This document shows, one piece after another, positions 42,543 through 50,960 of a stretch of DNA of 63,766 nt. The translations under genes and the position numbers were made by a program. The stretch is taken from contig CAZEKF010000010.1 of assembly GCA_964512765.1 (NCBI GenBank), positions 1 to 63,766 on the forward strand, given 5' to 3'. Within the stretch, counting starts at the first letter, position 1, and the number at the start of each line of letters is the position of its first letter. Below the pieces are notes generated by a model. It was not told the DNA's origin. It saw only the letters and a program-made list of their open reading frames with translations, and did no database searches. The stretch comes from GW2011-AR15 sp964512765 (GTDB lineage Archaea > Nanobdellota > Nanobdellia > Woesearchaeales > GW2011-AR15).

Positions 42543-43272
42543 CATCTCTTTTTGTTTTTGAAGATTTCATTAAATCTTCAGTGATTTTCATTTTAGATTC
42601 AAGTTCATTGATTTCTTTATCCATGTTTTTCAAATCAACGTTTAAAGATAATTTTTTGTTAAGAATTTTCAAGATTTCTCTGGATCCTTTTAATCCTAAA
42701 AACATTGGATGACCTAATGTTTCTGCTAATAAAGAAACAGCTTTAATATTTTTTCTACCAGCTAATCCTTGCAATAGACCTGAGACGCCCATGACAGGAC
42801 CGACTACACCGTAAATACTAGTGTGTAGGTTAGTGTCTTTCTTATATTTTTTAATAATAGATTTATCATTACCTGTACAATAAACTTTTGGTATTTTTGG
42901 TAAGGTGCTTAACCCTATTCCACCTAACGTAATAATTTCTTTACATTTATGCTGTTGGAAAAAGTCCAGTAAATGATCACAAAAACTGTAACATCCTTGC
43001 TCGTTAATAGGCTGCGCGTCACCTGATAAAATTAATAACTTATTTTTATAATATAATTCAATCTTCGGAAGTTCAATCATATTATCTTCATTAACAAAAA
43101 CAGAATGTGGCATACTATACGAAGTAAACTCACAAACTTTCTTAGCTTTTAACTCATCTATTAAAAAGTCAACAACTATCTTACCAACATTACCAATACC
43201 TGGTAGTCCTGTTAATAAAATTGAATCTTTTAAATTAGGTGTCTTACCTTCGAGATGTGTTTTCCAGTTCAT
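42526..43272 (-). CDS. PAC2-family protein (proteasome assembly chaperone-like)
   Basis: 248 residues. LTGLPGIGNVGKIVVDFLI (about 20-38) and TLGGIGLSTLPKIPKVYCTG are PAC2/DUF75 signatures. It ends with a short coiled coil and basic tail. In archaea this gene usually follows nop10 in the eS27-eIF2 alpha-nop10 operon. Here it is separated from nop10 by an opposed PRTase-like gene. Confidence 0.92.
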   Translation of the reverse strand: MNWKTHLEGKTPNLKDSILLTGLPGIGNVGKIVVDFLIDELKAKKVCEFTSYSMPHSVFVNEDNMIELPKIELYYKNKLLILSGDAQPINEQGCYSFCDHLLDFFQQHKCKEIITLGGIGLSTLPKIPKVYCTGNDKSIIKKYKKDTNLHTSIYGVVGPVMGVSGLLQGLAGRKNIKAVSLLAETLGHPMFLGLKGSREILKILNKKLSLNVDLKNMDKEINELESKMKITEDLMKSSKTKRDVNYIG

Positions 43273-43378
43273 TGAAACAAATAATCATAGTTAATTTAAA
43301 AAGATTTTGTAACTAAGTTGTAACTACTCACGGATGGAAAGGTTTAAATAATACCTTAATAATGGAATAAGTTATAGT

Positions 43379-44623
43379 ATGACGACAAACAGTAACATAA
43401 CATATTGGTGGGCGGAATCTGTTTCTGGTATTGATGGTTCTGAATTAGCTGAGCCTGTTGAAAGAGTCTTCTTTTCTCAAAAATTTCAAACAAAATTATC
43501 CAAACAATTAGCCAAATTAATGTTTAAAATTCTTACTCCTGATACTGTTGTTGTTCCAGGAAGAGGTGGTTTTTATTTGATCAGTGATGTTATGGATGAA
43601 TATGCTAAATTAATTGATACTGATCTTCCACAAATAGTTCCTTATGTTTCTAGCGCATACGCCGGAGAAAATGATGTAAGAGATATTAAAGTACGAGGCC
43701 TGACTGAAAAAATTCGTAAAATATTGGAAAATGATCCTGATGCCGAATCTTTAGAAGAAGCGATTAAAAGAAAAATTGCCACTGTAGATGATGTTGTTGA
43801 TACAGGCGTAACCACATGGACAACACTACTACAAATATTTATCACCTGTTATCAAATGAATCAAAGTGAAAATCTTGATATGAGGATCTTCACTCCGTTC
43901 TCAAAAACTGCTGTTTTTCACAAAGACCAACCATTCTTAATAGGAGTAGTACATTCAATAATAGATATTGCTAAATGGATTGTGTTTAGGCATGAAATAT
44001 TTGGATTTAAATTATCACACATGTACTCTGTTATTGAAAACAAAAGAGGGAACTTTAAAGATATTTTACTTGATGAAAAATACCCAAATATCACTAGTCC
44101 AATATTTGATCCTAACCAAAGACTTGACGCAAGTTATGCTCTCGCAGCGCACTATGCTTCTCAAACTTTTAATGGGTCACTTGATAGTCTACCTGCACTA
44201 GTACTTGCTTATCTTCCTAGAGATGAAACTGGAGAATATAATTTTAAACCTAGCACTGTTGGCCTTACTGTTAATGAAGTCTTAAGAGCGTGGTCTCAAA
44301 TTGATATTGTAAAACAATATTATAATGGTGATATAGACAAAATGCCGCCTGATGCTGACCCGAAAGCTGATCCAACACCAGAATCTGGTATTTCTCTTCC
44401 GTATGATGTACTTACAACTAATGAAACTGGAGAATGGGACTTAGTTGGTGGAGGAGATTACACTTCTATTGTTGGATCTAGAAATGTTTTGTTTGTGCCT
44501 GAGTTAATGCCAGAAAACTTAACTAAAAAGGAAATTGCATCAATATTAGGTATTACTGAAAAACAAATTCAAATTGCATCAATTTATAAGGGGAGTCAAG
44601 TTGATTATCACCTTGCAAAATAG
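43379..44623 (+). CDS. Phosphoribosyltransferase-like protein
   Basis: 414 residues. The PRPP-binding loop IATVDDVVDTGVTTWTTLLQ (about 133-152) matches the type I PRTase pattern of hydrophobics, two acids and TG(V)TT. Upstream VVPGRGGFYLISDVMDEY fits the first PRTase strand-loop. The remaining 220 residues are an unusual C-terminal extension without known domain. The base is unknown. It sits inside the otherwise conserved eS27-eIF2 alpha-nop10-PAC2 block on the opposite strand, so it is probably a later insertion. Confidence 0.65.
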   Translation: MTTNSNITYWWAESVSGIDGSELAEPVERVFFSQKFQTKLSKQLAKLMFKILTPDTVVVPGRGGFYLISDVMDEYAKLIDTDLPQIVPYVSSAYAGENDVRDIKVRGLTEKIRKILENDPDAESLEEAIKRKIATVDDVVDTGVTTWTTLLQIFITCYQMNQSENLDMRIFTPFSKTAVFHKDQPFLIGVVHSIIDIAKWIVFRHEIFGFKLSHMYSVIENKRGNFKDILLDEKYPNITSPIFDPNQRLDASYALAAHYASQTFNGSLDSLPALVLAYLPRDETGEYNFKPSTVGLTVNEVLRAWSQIDIVKQYYNGDIDKMPPDADPKADPTPESGISLPYDVLTTNETGEWDLVGGGDYTSIVGSRNVLFVPELMPENLTKKEIASILGITEKQIQIASIYKGSQVDYHLAK

Positions 44624-44625
44624 TA

Positions 44626-44799
44626 TTAAACCAACCTTTGTTTTTTCCATTCTTTTTCTTTAACTTTTCTGCGATAGTCGCCGTACTTATCTTCAGGGCT
44701 GTATTTAGGTGGTTTATTTTCTATTGCTTTACCTTTGCACTCGCATTTATCAGAAAGAGTATAATTGCCGCATTTCTGGCATTTAAGAATATGTTTCAT
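44626..44799 (-). CDS. nop10: H/ACA RNP protein Nop10
   Basis: 57 residues: a zinc ribbon MKHILKCQKCGNYTLSDKCE (Cys 7, 10, 19, 21), then the conserved PPKYSPEDKYGDYRRK segment that contacts Cbf5. A component of archaeal pseudouridylation guide RNPs. Its stop lies 3 bases from the convergent PRTase stop, and its start is 12 bases after the eIF2 alpha stop, so it belongs to that operon. Confidence 0.96.
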   Translation of the reverse strand: MKHILKCQKCGNYTLSDKCECKGKAIENKPPKYSPEDKYGDYRRKVKEKEWKKQRLV

Positions 44800-44811
44800 T
44801 TTAAACTTAAA

Positions 44812-45585
44812 CTATGCCTTATGTCTAGTAAATTCACCAACACCATTGTGTTTGGTCATGTGATTAATAGCAGATTCAGTAGCTTGTTTTAGTTTAGGCT
44901 CTGCATCTTTATATTCAAAATCTTCAACACTAACCTTATACTTTCCACCGCCTAAATACCTAATTTCTGCATCTTTAGTTTTTGCAGCTTCAGTTAATGC
45001 TTTTTTAACAATCTCAACACCGTTACCTTCGTACGTTGAGAGTTTAAGAACACCTGATATTTCAACTTTCTGCGGTTTAAACCTTTGCATAACAAGCTCA
45101 TTAATTGGATCTGCTAATTTCTTGTCCAATATTTTACTAAGGTCAAACTCACCTGCTACAACATCTTCAAACGCATGGTGTATGTAATCATAATCTTTGA
45201 ACACTTCCTTAGAAATGTCAGTATATAATTTTCTAACCTCAACTTTCTTTTGTTTTGCAACATATTCAATAATTGACTCAGCCTTTTGCTCTAATTTAAT
45301 ATCATTAACTTTGTTACGTCTTTGACCGTCTGTGACTCGTCTTAAAGATAAATCAACGTGTCCTTTATCACGATGCACTCTTAATACTTTACAAACAACT
45401 TTCTTACCTTCTTTAACATAATCTCTAATATTTCTAATACGGCCAGCTGCTATCTCAGAAATATGGATCATACCTGAAGTGCTATAATCGTCAATCTTAA
45501 CAAAAACACTAGAATATTGTATCTTTGTAACTGTACACATTACTAAATCAGATTCTTCAGGTAACCCTGTTTTTCTATAAAACAT
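44812..45585 (-). CDS. eif2a: Translation initiation factor 2 alpha subunit
   Basis: 257 residues. S1 domain at 12-85 with YSSVFVKIDDYSTSGMIHIS, a central helical domain, and a C-terminal alpha/beta domain ending GKYKVSVEDFEYKDAE. It delivers initiator tRNA with the gamma and beta subunits. Separated from eS27 by 2 bases. Confidence 0.97.
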   Translation of the reverse strand: MFYRKTGLPEESDLVMCTVTKIQYSSVFVKIDDYSTSGMIHISEIAAGRIRNIRDYVKEGKKVVCKVLRVHRDKGHVDLSLRRVTDGQRRNKVNDIKLEQKAESIIEYVAKQKKVEVRKLYTDISKEVFKDYDYIHHAFEDVVAGEFDLSKILDKKLADPINELVMQRFKPQKVEISGVLKLSTYEGNGVEIVKKALTEAAKTKDAEIRYLGGGKYKVSVEDFEYKDAEPKLKQATESAINHMTKHNGVGEFTRHKA

Positions 45586-45587
45586 GT

Positions 45588-45764
45588 TTATTCAAGTACC
45601 TCTAATATTCTAGCCTTTACCCTGATTTTACCGCCTGTTGCTTCAGCAATTACCCTGTTACAAACAAGACATTTAATTTCCATTGCTGCTTTCCCGAACA
45701 CAACCTGTTCGTTCTTGCACTTTGGACATCTTACCTTAATAAATTTTGAACTTGGCTCTTTCAT
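45588..45764 (-). CDS. rps27e: Small ribosomal subunit protein eS27
   Basis: 58 residues with a four-Cys zinc ribbon CPKC and CLVC (about 13-16 and 31-34). Start ATG 45762-45764 is chosen: AGGAGGT lies 7 bases upstream, while the next upstream ATG is only one base from it. First gene of the eS27-eIF2 alpha-nop10 operon. Confidence 0.95.
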   Translation of the reverse strand: MKEPSSKFIKVRCPKCKNEQVVFGKAAMEIKCLVCNRVIAEATGGKIRVKARILEVLE

Positions 45765-45904
45765 GATCATGACCTCCTTATCACAAGAAAACACGGACAA
45801 TTTATAAAGGTGACGATGGAAGATATGGAAAATGTTACTACTTTATGCACATGAAAATATAAGTAATTTTCTCTATAATGTATTAAACATTAAATTGAAT
45901 ATTT

Positions 45905-45912
45905 AAAGGGGG
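45905..45912 (+). promoter_or_regulatory. Ribosome-binding site of the Ubl-like operon
   Basis: AAAGGGGG 8 bases before ATG 45920, stronger than most sites here; the later genes rely on overlaps. Confidence 0.6.
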
Positions 45913-45919
45913 TTTTAAT

Positions 45920-46723
45920 ATGGCAGATGATATATATTTACAGAAGCATGAAATTAAAGGTATAGGTAGAGGAGGGAAAGGTGACCCTTGGATAAAATGG
46001 AATGGTAGACAAGTATACTTAGAAAATGCACCAACTTCATCTAGTTTGAATACAGGAGATATATGCGCTGTAAGACCTGGCACATTTAGAGATGGTGGAG
46101 GGAACGTTGATTTTGCTAGTTATCAAGATTTAAGAACATATGAACATAGAATAGCACAGGCCCAGCCAGAATCTCAAGGAAGTCAACTTGAAGGTGCCGT
46201 CCAAGAAGTAGAAATACCAACAACAGTCACTGATTTAGAGACAGGTGTTCAAAGACTTGCATTCATACTTCCTACAAGTGACCAAACAACGCACAGACAA
46301 GCTATTGCACAGTTAGACAATGTTCCAGGAGGAGCTGAAAGACTTCTTAACATGCCGGTCATAACTGCTATAATGCATTTAATATTAAGTTATGCACATG
46401 ACCACAATGTATATAGTGAGTCTGAACGTGGAAATGCTCTAGCATTGTACAATCAAGCTGTGGAACGTGCTAAAATCAAAGGAGTGAAACCTGCTCAAGC
46501 ATTTTCCCAATTTATGAGTAAATATGAAGGTAGACAACGCGGATCAACACTAAAATTTGAAATTGTTGTAAACGACAACCAAATTGAACAAGGTACTAAA
46601 ACAAAGTTACTTGAATATCTTGTTACTCCAAAACCTGATTTATTACCAGGTATATCTCCTGAAGAGTTAACTCAACTGCAGATTGTTAATGTTGTAACCC
46701 AGGTAGTGGGGCATCCTGGCTAA
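45920..46723 (+). CDS. Candidate ubiquitin-like modifier protein (gene 1 of conjugation operon)
   Basis: 267 residues. An N-terminal beta-rich segment (about 3-58, with IYLQKHEIKGIG and GDICAVRPGT), a linker, a helical middle (about 95-205) and a C-terminal segment starting LKFEIVVNDNQIEQGTKTKL (about 210-229). This has the strand-turn-strand-helix order of a beta-grasp start, and the chain ends VVGHPG. A C-terminal Gly is what an E1-activated modifier needs. The E1-like and JAMM-like genes downstream give this weight. No Pfam-level ubiquitin match can be claimed by eye; it could instead be a substrate or scaffold. Confidence 0.5.
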   Translation: MADDIYLQKHEIKGIGRGGKGDPWIKWNGRQVYLENAPTSSSLNTGDICAVRPGTFRDGGGNVDFASYQDLRTYEHRIAQAQPESQGSQLEGAVQEVEIPTTVTDLETGVQRLAFILPTSDQTTHRQAIAQLDNVPGGAERLLNMPVITAIMHLILSYAHDHNVYSESERGNALALYNQAVERAKIKGVKPAQAFSQFMSKYEGRQRGSTLKFEIVVNDNQIEQGTKTKLLEYLVTPKPDLLPGISPEELTQLQIVNVVTQVVGHPG

Positions 46724-46736
46724 GAATGATAATGCA

Positions 46737-48143
46737 ATGTACGAGTCACTTATTGAACAAGCTATTCTTGGATGGCATAATCTTTTTATTATAGATGACA
46801 AAGTACATTTAATAGGCGACACTTGCAGTTCTTCTACTGGTACTCTTGAGCAAACTGTTGGTAGTGAAACAGTTAGCCTGGCCCTTAGTCACGGTATATC
46901 TTTAGAAACAATTGAAAAAGACGATTATTTACAAAACCGTCGCCATGTTGACCATAAAAGAGAAACGTTTATTGAAGATCAGTTAACCAGGGAAAATCCT
47001 GAAAAACTGGACCATATGAACAGGTATAATCTTGTAAAATACATTGTTCAGGAATTGTTTCAACACATGGTATCTGCTGAGCTTTCTTTAAGAGTACAGT
47101 CAATAATAGGCGGTGAAGTTAGAGCACCAAGTTCTGCAGAGTTAATCGCGCAAGGTATTGGTGAGCTTACGGACGAAACTACTATTAACTGGGACGTAAA
47201 ACAAGATACATTACAAAGAATACATACTCAATATTACGAACCAATTTCATCTCATCCAGTATTTCGAGGAGCCGCTGATGTAACTGAAGGTTCTGTTTAT
47301 AACAGGCTCACAAAAGCTACACCTTTACTAATTTTTGGCGGACGTGTCTATATTTGTGATCGTCCTGGTAAAAGATCCAGTACACAAGTCAGGTATAAAA
47401 GAAAAATTTTCAGGCCAGATCTTGAACCTCTTAATTCAGAGTCTTTAATAGACGATTACAGGGAAGCTTTGGCACAAAACCATACCAACTTAGCAGTTTT
47501 AGAATTAACTGAACAATTAGAAAAATTTGATCAAATTGTAGTAAGTGATGTTAAATATTTTCCATTAATGGGATATGACCAGTTTGAAATTCCGGATCAA
47601 AATGTTGGATTTATTAGAAATGGAGACTATTATTATGCGTATCGTGTTATAAAAAAGTTTGCCAGGCAAACGCATTTTGATGAAAATTTATTTTGGCCAA
47701 TGCCTCATGACAAAGACGGTAACGCAGGACGGTTTGGTATTGGTCTAAAAGTTGTAAACGCTGAAATAAAATACCTTGGTTATAGTGAACAAGAAGGTGG
47801 TGTTGTATACTGGGGACCTATTGAAGAGGATGGTCCGTTCAGGTCAGAGGTACCAATATTAAATCCTGTTCTAGCAGCAAAATTTCCTTATCTTAGAACT
47901 ATATGTCATGTTTCAGGTTACCCACATTTTCCGTGTGATCCTGACGGGTTTGAAACTTTCATGAACTACGCGCTTAACAATTTTTTGTCAAGTCTAAGAA
48001 AAGGTTTCATAATGCGTCACCATCAGGAACTGAATCTTACTGAGTTACTGGATAATAAACAATTGATAACAAAACAACAAGCTATTGATCAAGGTTATCA
48101 ATTAGTAAACATACACAATATTGAACATGGTATCGAGTTTTGA
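46737..48143 (+). CDS. Candidate E2-like protein (gene 2 of conjugation operon)
   Basis: 468 residues. The C-terminal part has strands and a Trp-Gly-Pro (VVYWGPI), then FPYLRTICHVSGYPHFPC (about 383-400) with Cys390, His391 and Cys400, and a helix. This resembles the strand-HP(N/x)...Cys-helix path of an E2 active site, where Cys400 would carry the modifier. The N-terminal 200 residues are helical and unknown. The E2 reading is a hypothesis resting on local pattern and on the E1 and JAMM neighbours. It begins 13 bases after gene 1. Confidence 0.5.
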   Translation: MYESLIEQAILGWHNLFIIDDKVHLIGDTCSSSTGTLEQTVGSETVSLALSHGISLETIEKDDYLQNRRHVDHKRETFIEDQLTRENPEKLDHMNRYNLVKYIVQELFQHMVSAELSLRVQSIIGGEVRAPSSAELIAQGIGELTDETTINWDVKQDTLQRIHTQYYEPISSHPVFRGAADVTEGSVYNRLTKATPLLIFGGRVYICDRPGKRSSTQVRYKRKIFRPDLEPLNSESLIDDYREALAQNHTNLAVLELTEQLEKFDQIVVSDVKYFPLMGYDQFEIPDQNVGFIRNGDYYYAYRVIKKFARQTHFDENLFWPMPHDKDGNAGRFGIGLKVVNAEIKYLGYSEQEGGVVYWGPIEEDGPFRSEVPILNPVLAAKFPYLRTICHVSGYPHFPCDPDGFETFMNYALNNFLSSLRKGFIMRHHQELNLTELLDNKQLITKQQAIDQGYQLVNIHNIEHGIEF

Positions 48144-49509
48144 CATCACTGGAAGAGTAAGAGCAGCAATTGCGTCTTCAAAAAAAGGCAGGATGGATTT
48201 ATCCATGTTGTTGCCGTATCATCAGATTGAAATAGATGAAAAACCACATGAAAAAAACATTGATACAGGAAGACTTCTTGACCAAGAAAGTGATCAGTTA
48301 TTAGAATGGACAGGGTTTAGCTTAGGTGAAATAAAAAATCCTGGGTTGCACGTTGGTTCTCTAATCCATGATAAGCAGTTTGTTACACCCAGCAGAGTAT
48401 TTCCTTTGCCAGGATCTGTGCGAAGTACAATGCAGGAATTGTATGAAATTAACTATACTTCTGGAAGGCTCGAGACACCTGAACAATTAGTTATTATAGG
48501 TATTGTGCATAGGCATCCTTTTACTGAAGGGATGCCACATTCATCAACAAGTCATGACGATCCCAACCTGTCTTCGCACAGTTATGGGTATCCTTTTGAG
48601 TTCATGAGCCAGCACCCTGCTGTGTTCCAAGGAATAGGTCAGTACACTGTTGAATCAAAACCTGGGTTCATTGTACTAAACGGTGCTACTCCTTACCAAG
48701 CAACTTTAGAGCTGCCTCTTGACCAAGCTGATGAAGAATCTGCATTTCTTCAAAGCCTCGGTATTAATCCAAATTCTCTTGACAATGCAGGTGGGTTAAG
48801 TGGGTTGTTACAAGCTTATTTTGAAAAACACGGAGAAATGAAAGCTTTCCAAAATAGATATGTAAGTGTGTTCACTAGTTTAATTTATAATAAAGACGGA
48901 ACAGAAGTGTTCGGTGAAATTAGTATGGTTGTTAGAAACGCAATAACTGGCATTACCCAAGATGCGTTTGAAGCAGATGTTATCCCTGTATCTTCAGGAC
49001 GTGGCTTGAGTTACATTAGGTCTGGCTTAAGAGATGAAGTGCTTGAAAAAATACGTTGGTATTCACCACCAGCTGTTCCAACTATAACTAGTAGACTCCA
49101 AAGATTTCAAGCTATACCTGTTCAACCACCGCCTACAATTATCACGTCAATAGCTCAAGACACTGAACAAATTATTGAAAGGTTTTACATTAAGGCTTGT
49201 CTATATATAACAGAAGAGGCAGAATATTCATTATATGTTCATGATTTGCTAACATGCATGCAAAGCGGATTTAGTTTAACTGATTCTGTCAATCTATTGG
49301 GTGATGTTCCTTATTGTAATAGAGCAGAAGAGTTTATTTCAACAAAACATCTTAACCTTGCTTCTGTTAGAGATGGAATAATAAATGGTACGATGACAGA
49401 GGGTTGGAGCAAAGAATATGAATTCATAAAACAGTTTGTAGAAAAATCTATACCTGAACAAACACAGTTAGTAAAAGAATACATACCTAAAAATTTACTT
49501 GTAAAATGA
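48127..49509 (+). CDS. JAMM/JAB-domain metallopeptidase-like protein (gene 3 of conjugation operon)
   Basis: 460 residues. IIGIVHRHPFTEG puts His128 and His130 in the HxHP motif, and SHDD (142-145) supplies the S-x-x-D with Asp145. The spacing between HxHP and the Ser is longer than in the canonical motif, and the upstream Glu cannot be fixed by eye. JAMM enzymes remove or process ubiquitin-like proteins. The C-terminal 220 residues have no recognised domain. Start ATG 48127 is used rather than TTG 48121. It overlaps gene 2 by 17 bases and gene 4 by 4 bases (ATGA). Confidence 0.72.
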   Translation: MVSSFDITGRVRAAIASSKKGRMDLSMLLPYHQIEIDEKPHEKNIDTGRLLDQESDQLLEWTGFSLGEIKNPGLHVGSLIHDKQFVTPSRVFPLPGSVRSTMQELYEINYTSGRLETPEQLVIIGIVHRHPFTEGMPHSSTSHDDPNLSSHSYGYPFEFMSQHPAVFQGIGQYTVESKPGFIVLNGATPYQATLELPLDQADEESAFLQSLGINPNSLDNAGGLSGLLQAYFEKHGEMKAFQNRYVSVFTSLIYNKDGTEVFGEISMVVRNAITGITQDAFEADVIPVSSGRGLSYIRSGLRDEVLEKIRWYSPPAVPTITSRLQRFQAIPVQPPPTIITSIAQDTEQIIERFYIKACLYITEEAEYSLYVHDLLTCMQSGFSLTDSVNLLGDVPYCNRAEEFISTKHLNLASVRDGIINGTMTEGWSKEYEFIKQFVEKSIPEQTQLVKEYIPKNLLVK

Positions 49510-50960
49510 CACTGGAAAGATTCAACAGGTTAGCACTCTCAATTGGAGTCGAAGGATTGGACATATTACAGAATTCTTCTTTAATCACAATAGTTTATGA
49601 CAGTCCAATTGTAAAATTTTTTGCACTTCCATTAATAACCGCAGGCATTCCTGTTAAACTAATCGGGCTTATTAAAACAACTCGTAATGAAAAATTGATT
49701 GATATTCCTCTTGATCCAGGAATGAGTGCAACGAGTTATGAAAAAGCTCTAACAAATTTCAATGGACCAGGAACACCTGTTGTTGGTGAAGAAGCCAGGT
49801 TAGAAACTTATACTAGTTCTTTATTATTAAAAGGATCTACTGGAATTATTGACTGTACAAATAGTTCTCGTTCAAAAGAAATTGCGCTTAAATATGCAAG
49901 AACGAACAATATTGGGCTAGTTAGCACTTCTGTTATTCCTGGTTATGGAAAATTAATGTTCGCGCACCCTGACTCAGATCCTAAAGAAGGAATAACAATG
50001 CCAGGGTTTAGTGAACTTGAAGAAGCTGTGTTTGGCGAGATTGGTCAAGGTAGAATTCTAAAATCAGGCGCAATTGCTACAAAAAACATAATAGGAATGT
50101 TCATGGCAGGGTTAGCAGCTGACGTAATTGTGCAATATATTATTGGAAAAGAAGAATGCCTTACTGAACCTCTTTTTTTAAAATTTGGCCACGGAAAAAA
50201 CATTTTCAAACCTTTAGGAAATGATGCTCCAGTATATTTAGATCCGAGACATTTCAAAGGCGAGTCAATACTGTCATTAGGTTCAGGAGCAGTAGCCAGT
50301 AATACTTGCTTTCCTTGGTCTTTTCTACCATTAGAAAGAATGGATTTCTTAGACTTAGGTTTTACTAAGTCTAGCAATATTATTAGAACATTATTATTGT
50401 ACAATTCAGTTAATGAAGATAAAGCTGTTGCGTCTGCACAAAGAATTCAATCAATCACTGACCAAAGAACACTTTCAACAGGCTATGTTGAAGAATTTAC
50501 GCCTGATTGGCTACCAGAAAGAACATATTCTGCATTATTAGACGGGTTTGACAATTTTTATTCAAGAGGATTAGGATACTTGTTAGGACTTAATACAAAA
50601 ACACCTGTTATATCTGCTTCAGGCCGGCATGATGGGTTTAACACGCAAGTTTTTGTACCTAACAAAACCCTATGTTTTGATTGTATGATTAGTTTAAGTG
50701 AAAAAGCTGCTGAAGATGAAGCTGCACGCAGAGAAAGTTGTGAACGAGAACTAACTCCACAAAATACTTGGCTTAACATGAGTGTTGGAGCATATGCAGC
50801 TCTTAGCCTAGCTAATGTTCTTCATCCTGAAATTTATGGTCCGCTAATAAATGGTGTTGTAGCGTATGATCCCGTAATTCCCGATAGGTTATTAATGTCT
50901 GACAGACCTGGAGTATGCACTTATGACAATGGAGGAGGTATGATCCATAAAAATGCCTAG
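49506..50960 (+). CDS. E1/ThiF-like activating enzyme (gene 4 of conjugation operon)
   Basis: 484 residues. The C-terminal half is a ThiF/E1 adenylation fold: LGSGAVAS (Gly259-x-Gly261), LDLG with an acidic residue near 281, KSSNIIRTLLLY (E1 pattern SNLNRQ-like), NEDKA and LCFDC with Cys390/Cys393, plus Cys412. The N-terminal half (about 25-170) reads as another Rossmann-like domain without the ATP motif, giving a two-lobed arrangement like eukaryotic E1. Cys268 is a candidate catalytic residue. It should adenylate the C-terminus of a modifier. Overlaps its neighbours on both sides. Confidence 0.75.
   Translation: MTLERFNRLALSIGVEGLDILQNSSLITIVYDSPIVKFFALPLITAGIPVKLIGLIKTTRNEKLIDIPLDPGMSATSYEKALTNFNGPGTPVVGEEARLETYTSSLLLKGSTGIIDCTNSSRSKEIALKYARTNNIGLVSTSVIPGYGKLMFAHPDSDPKEGITMPGFSELEEAVFGEIGQGRILKSGAIATKNIIGMFMAGLAADVIVQYIIGKEECLTEPLFLKFGHGKNIFKPLGNDAPVYLDPRHFKGESILSLGSGAVASNTCFPWSFLPLERMDFLDLGFTKSSNIIRTLLLYNSVNEDKAVASAQRIQSITDQRTLSTGYVEEFTPDWLPERTYSALLDGFDNFYSRGLGYLLGLNTKTPVISASGRHDGFNTQVFVPNKTLCFDCMISLSEKAAEDEAARRESCERELTPQNTWLNMSVGAYAALSLANVLHPEIYGPLINGVVAYDPVIPDRLLMSDRPGVCTYDNGGGMIHKNA

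Noticed and set aside
44638..44892. Rightward 84-codon frame over the nop10/eIF2 alpha region
   Set aside because: It is antisense to clear Nop10 and the end of eIF2 alpha; composition (poly-Phe) is typical of a shadow frame.
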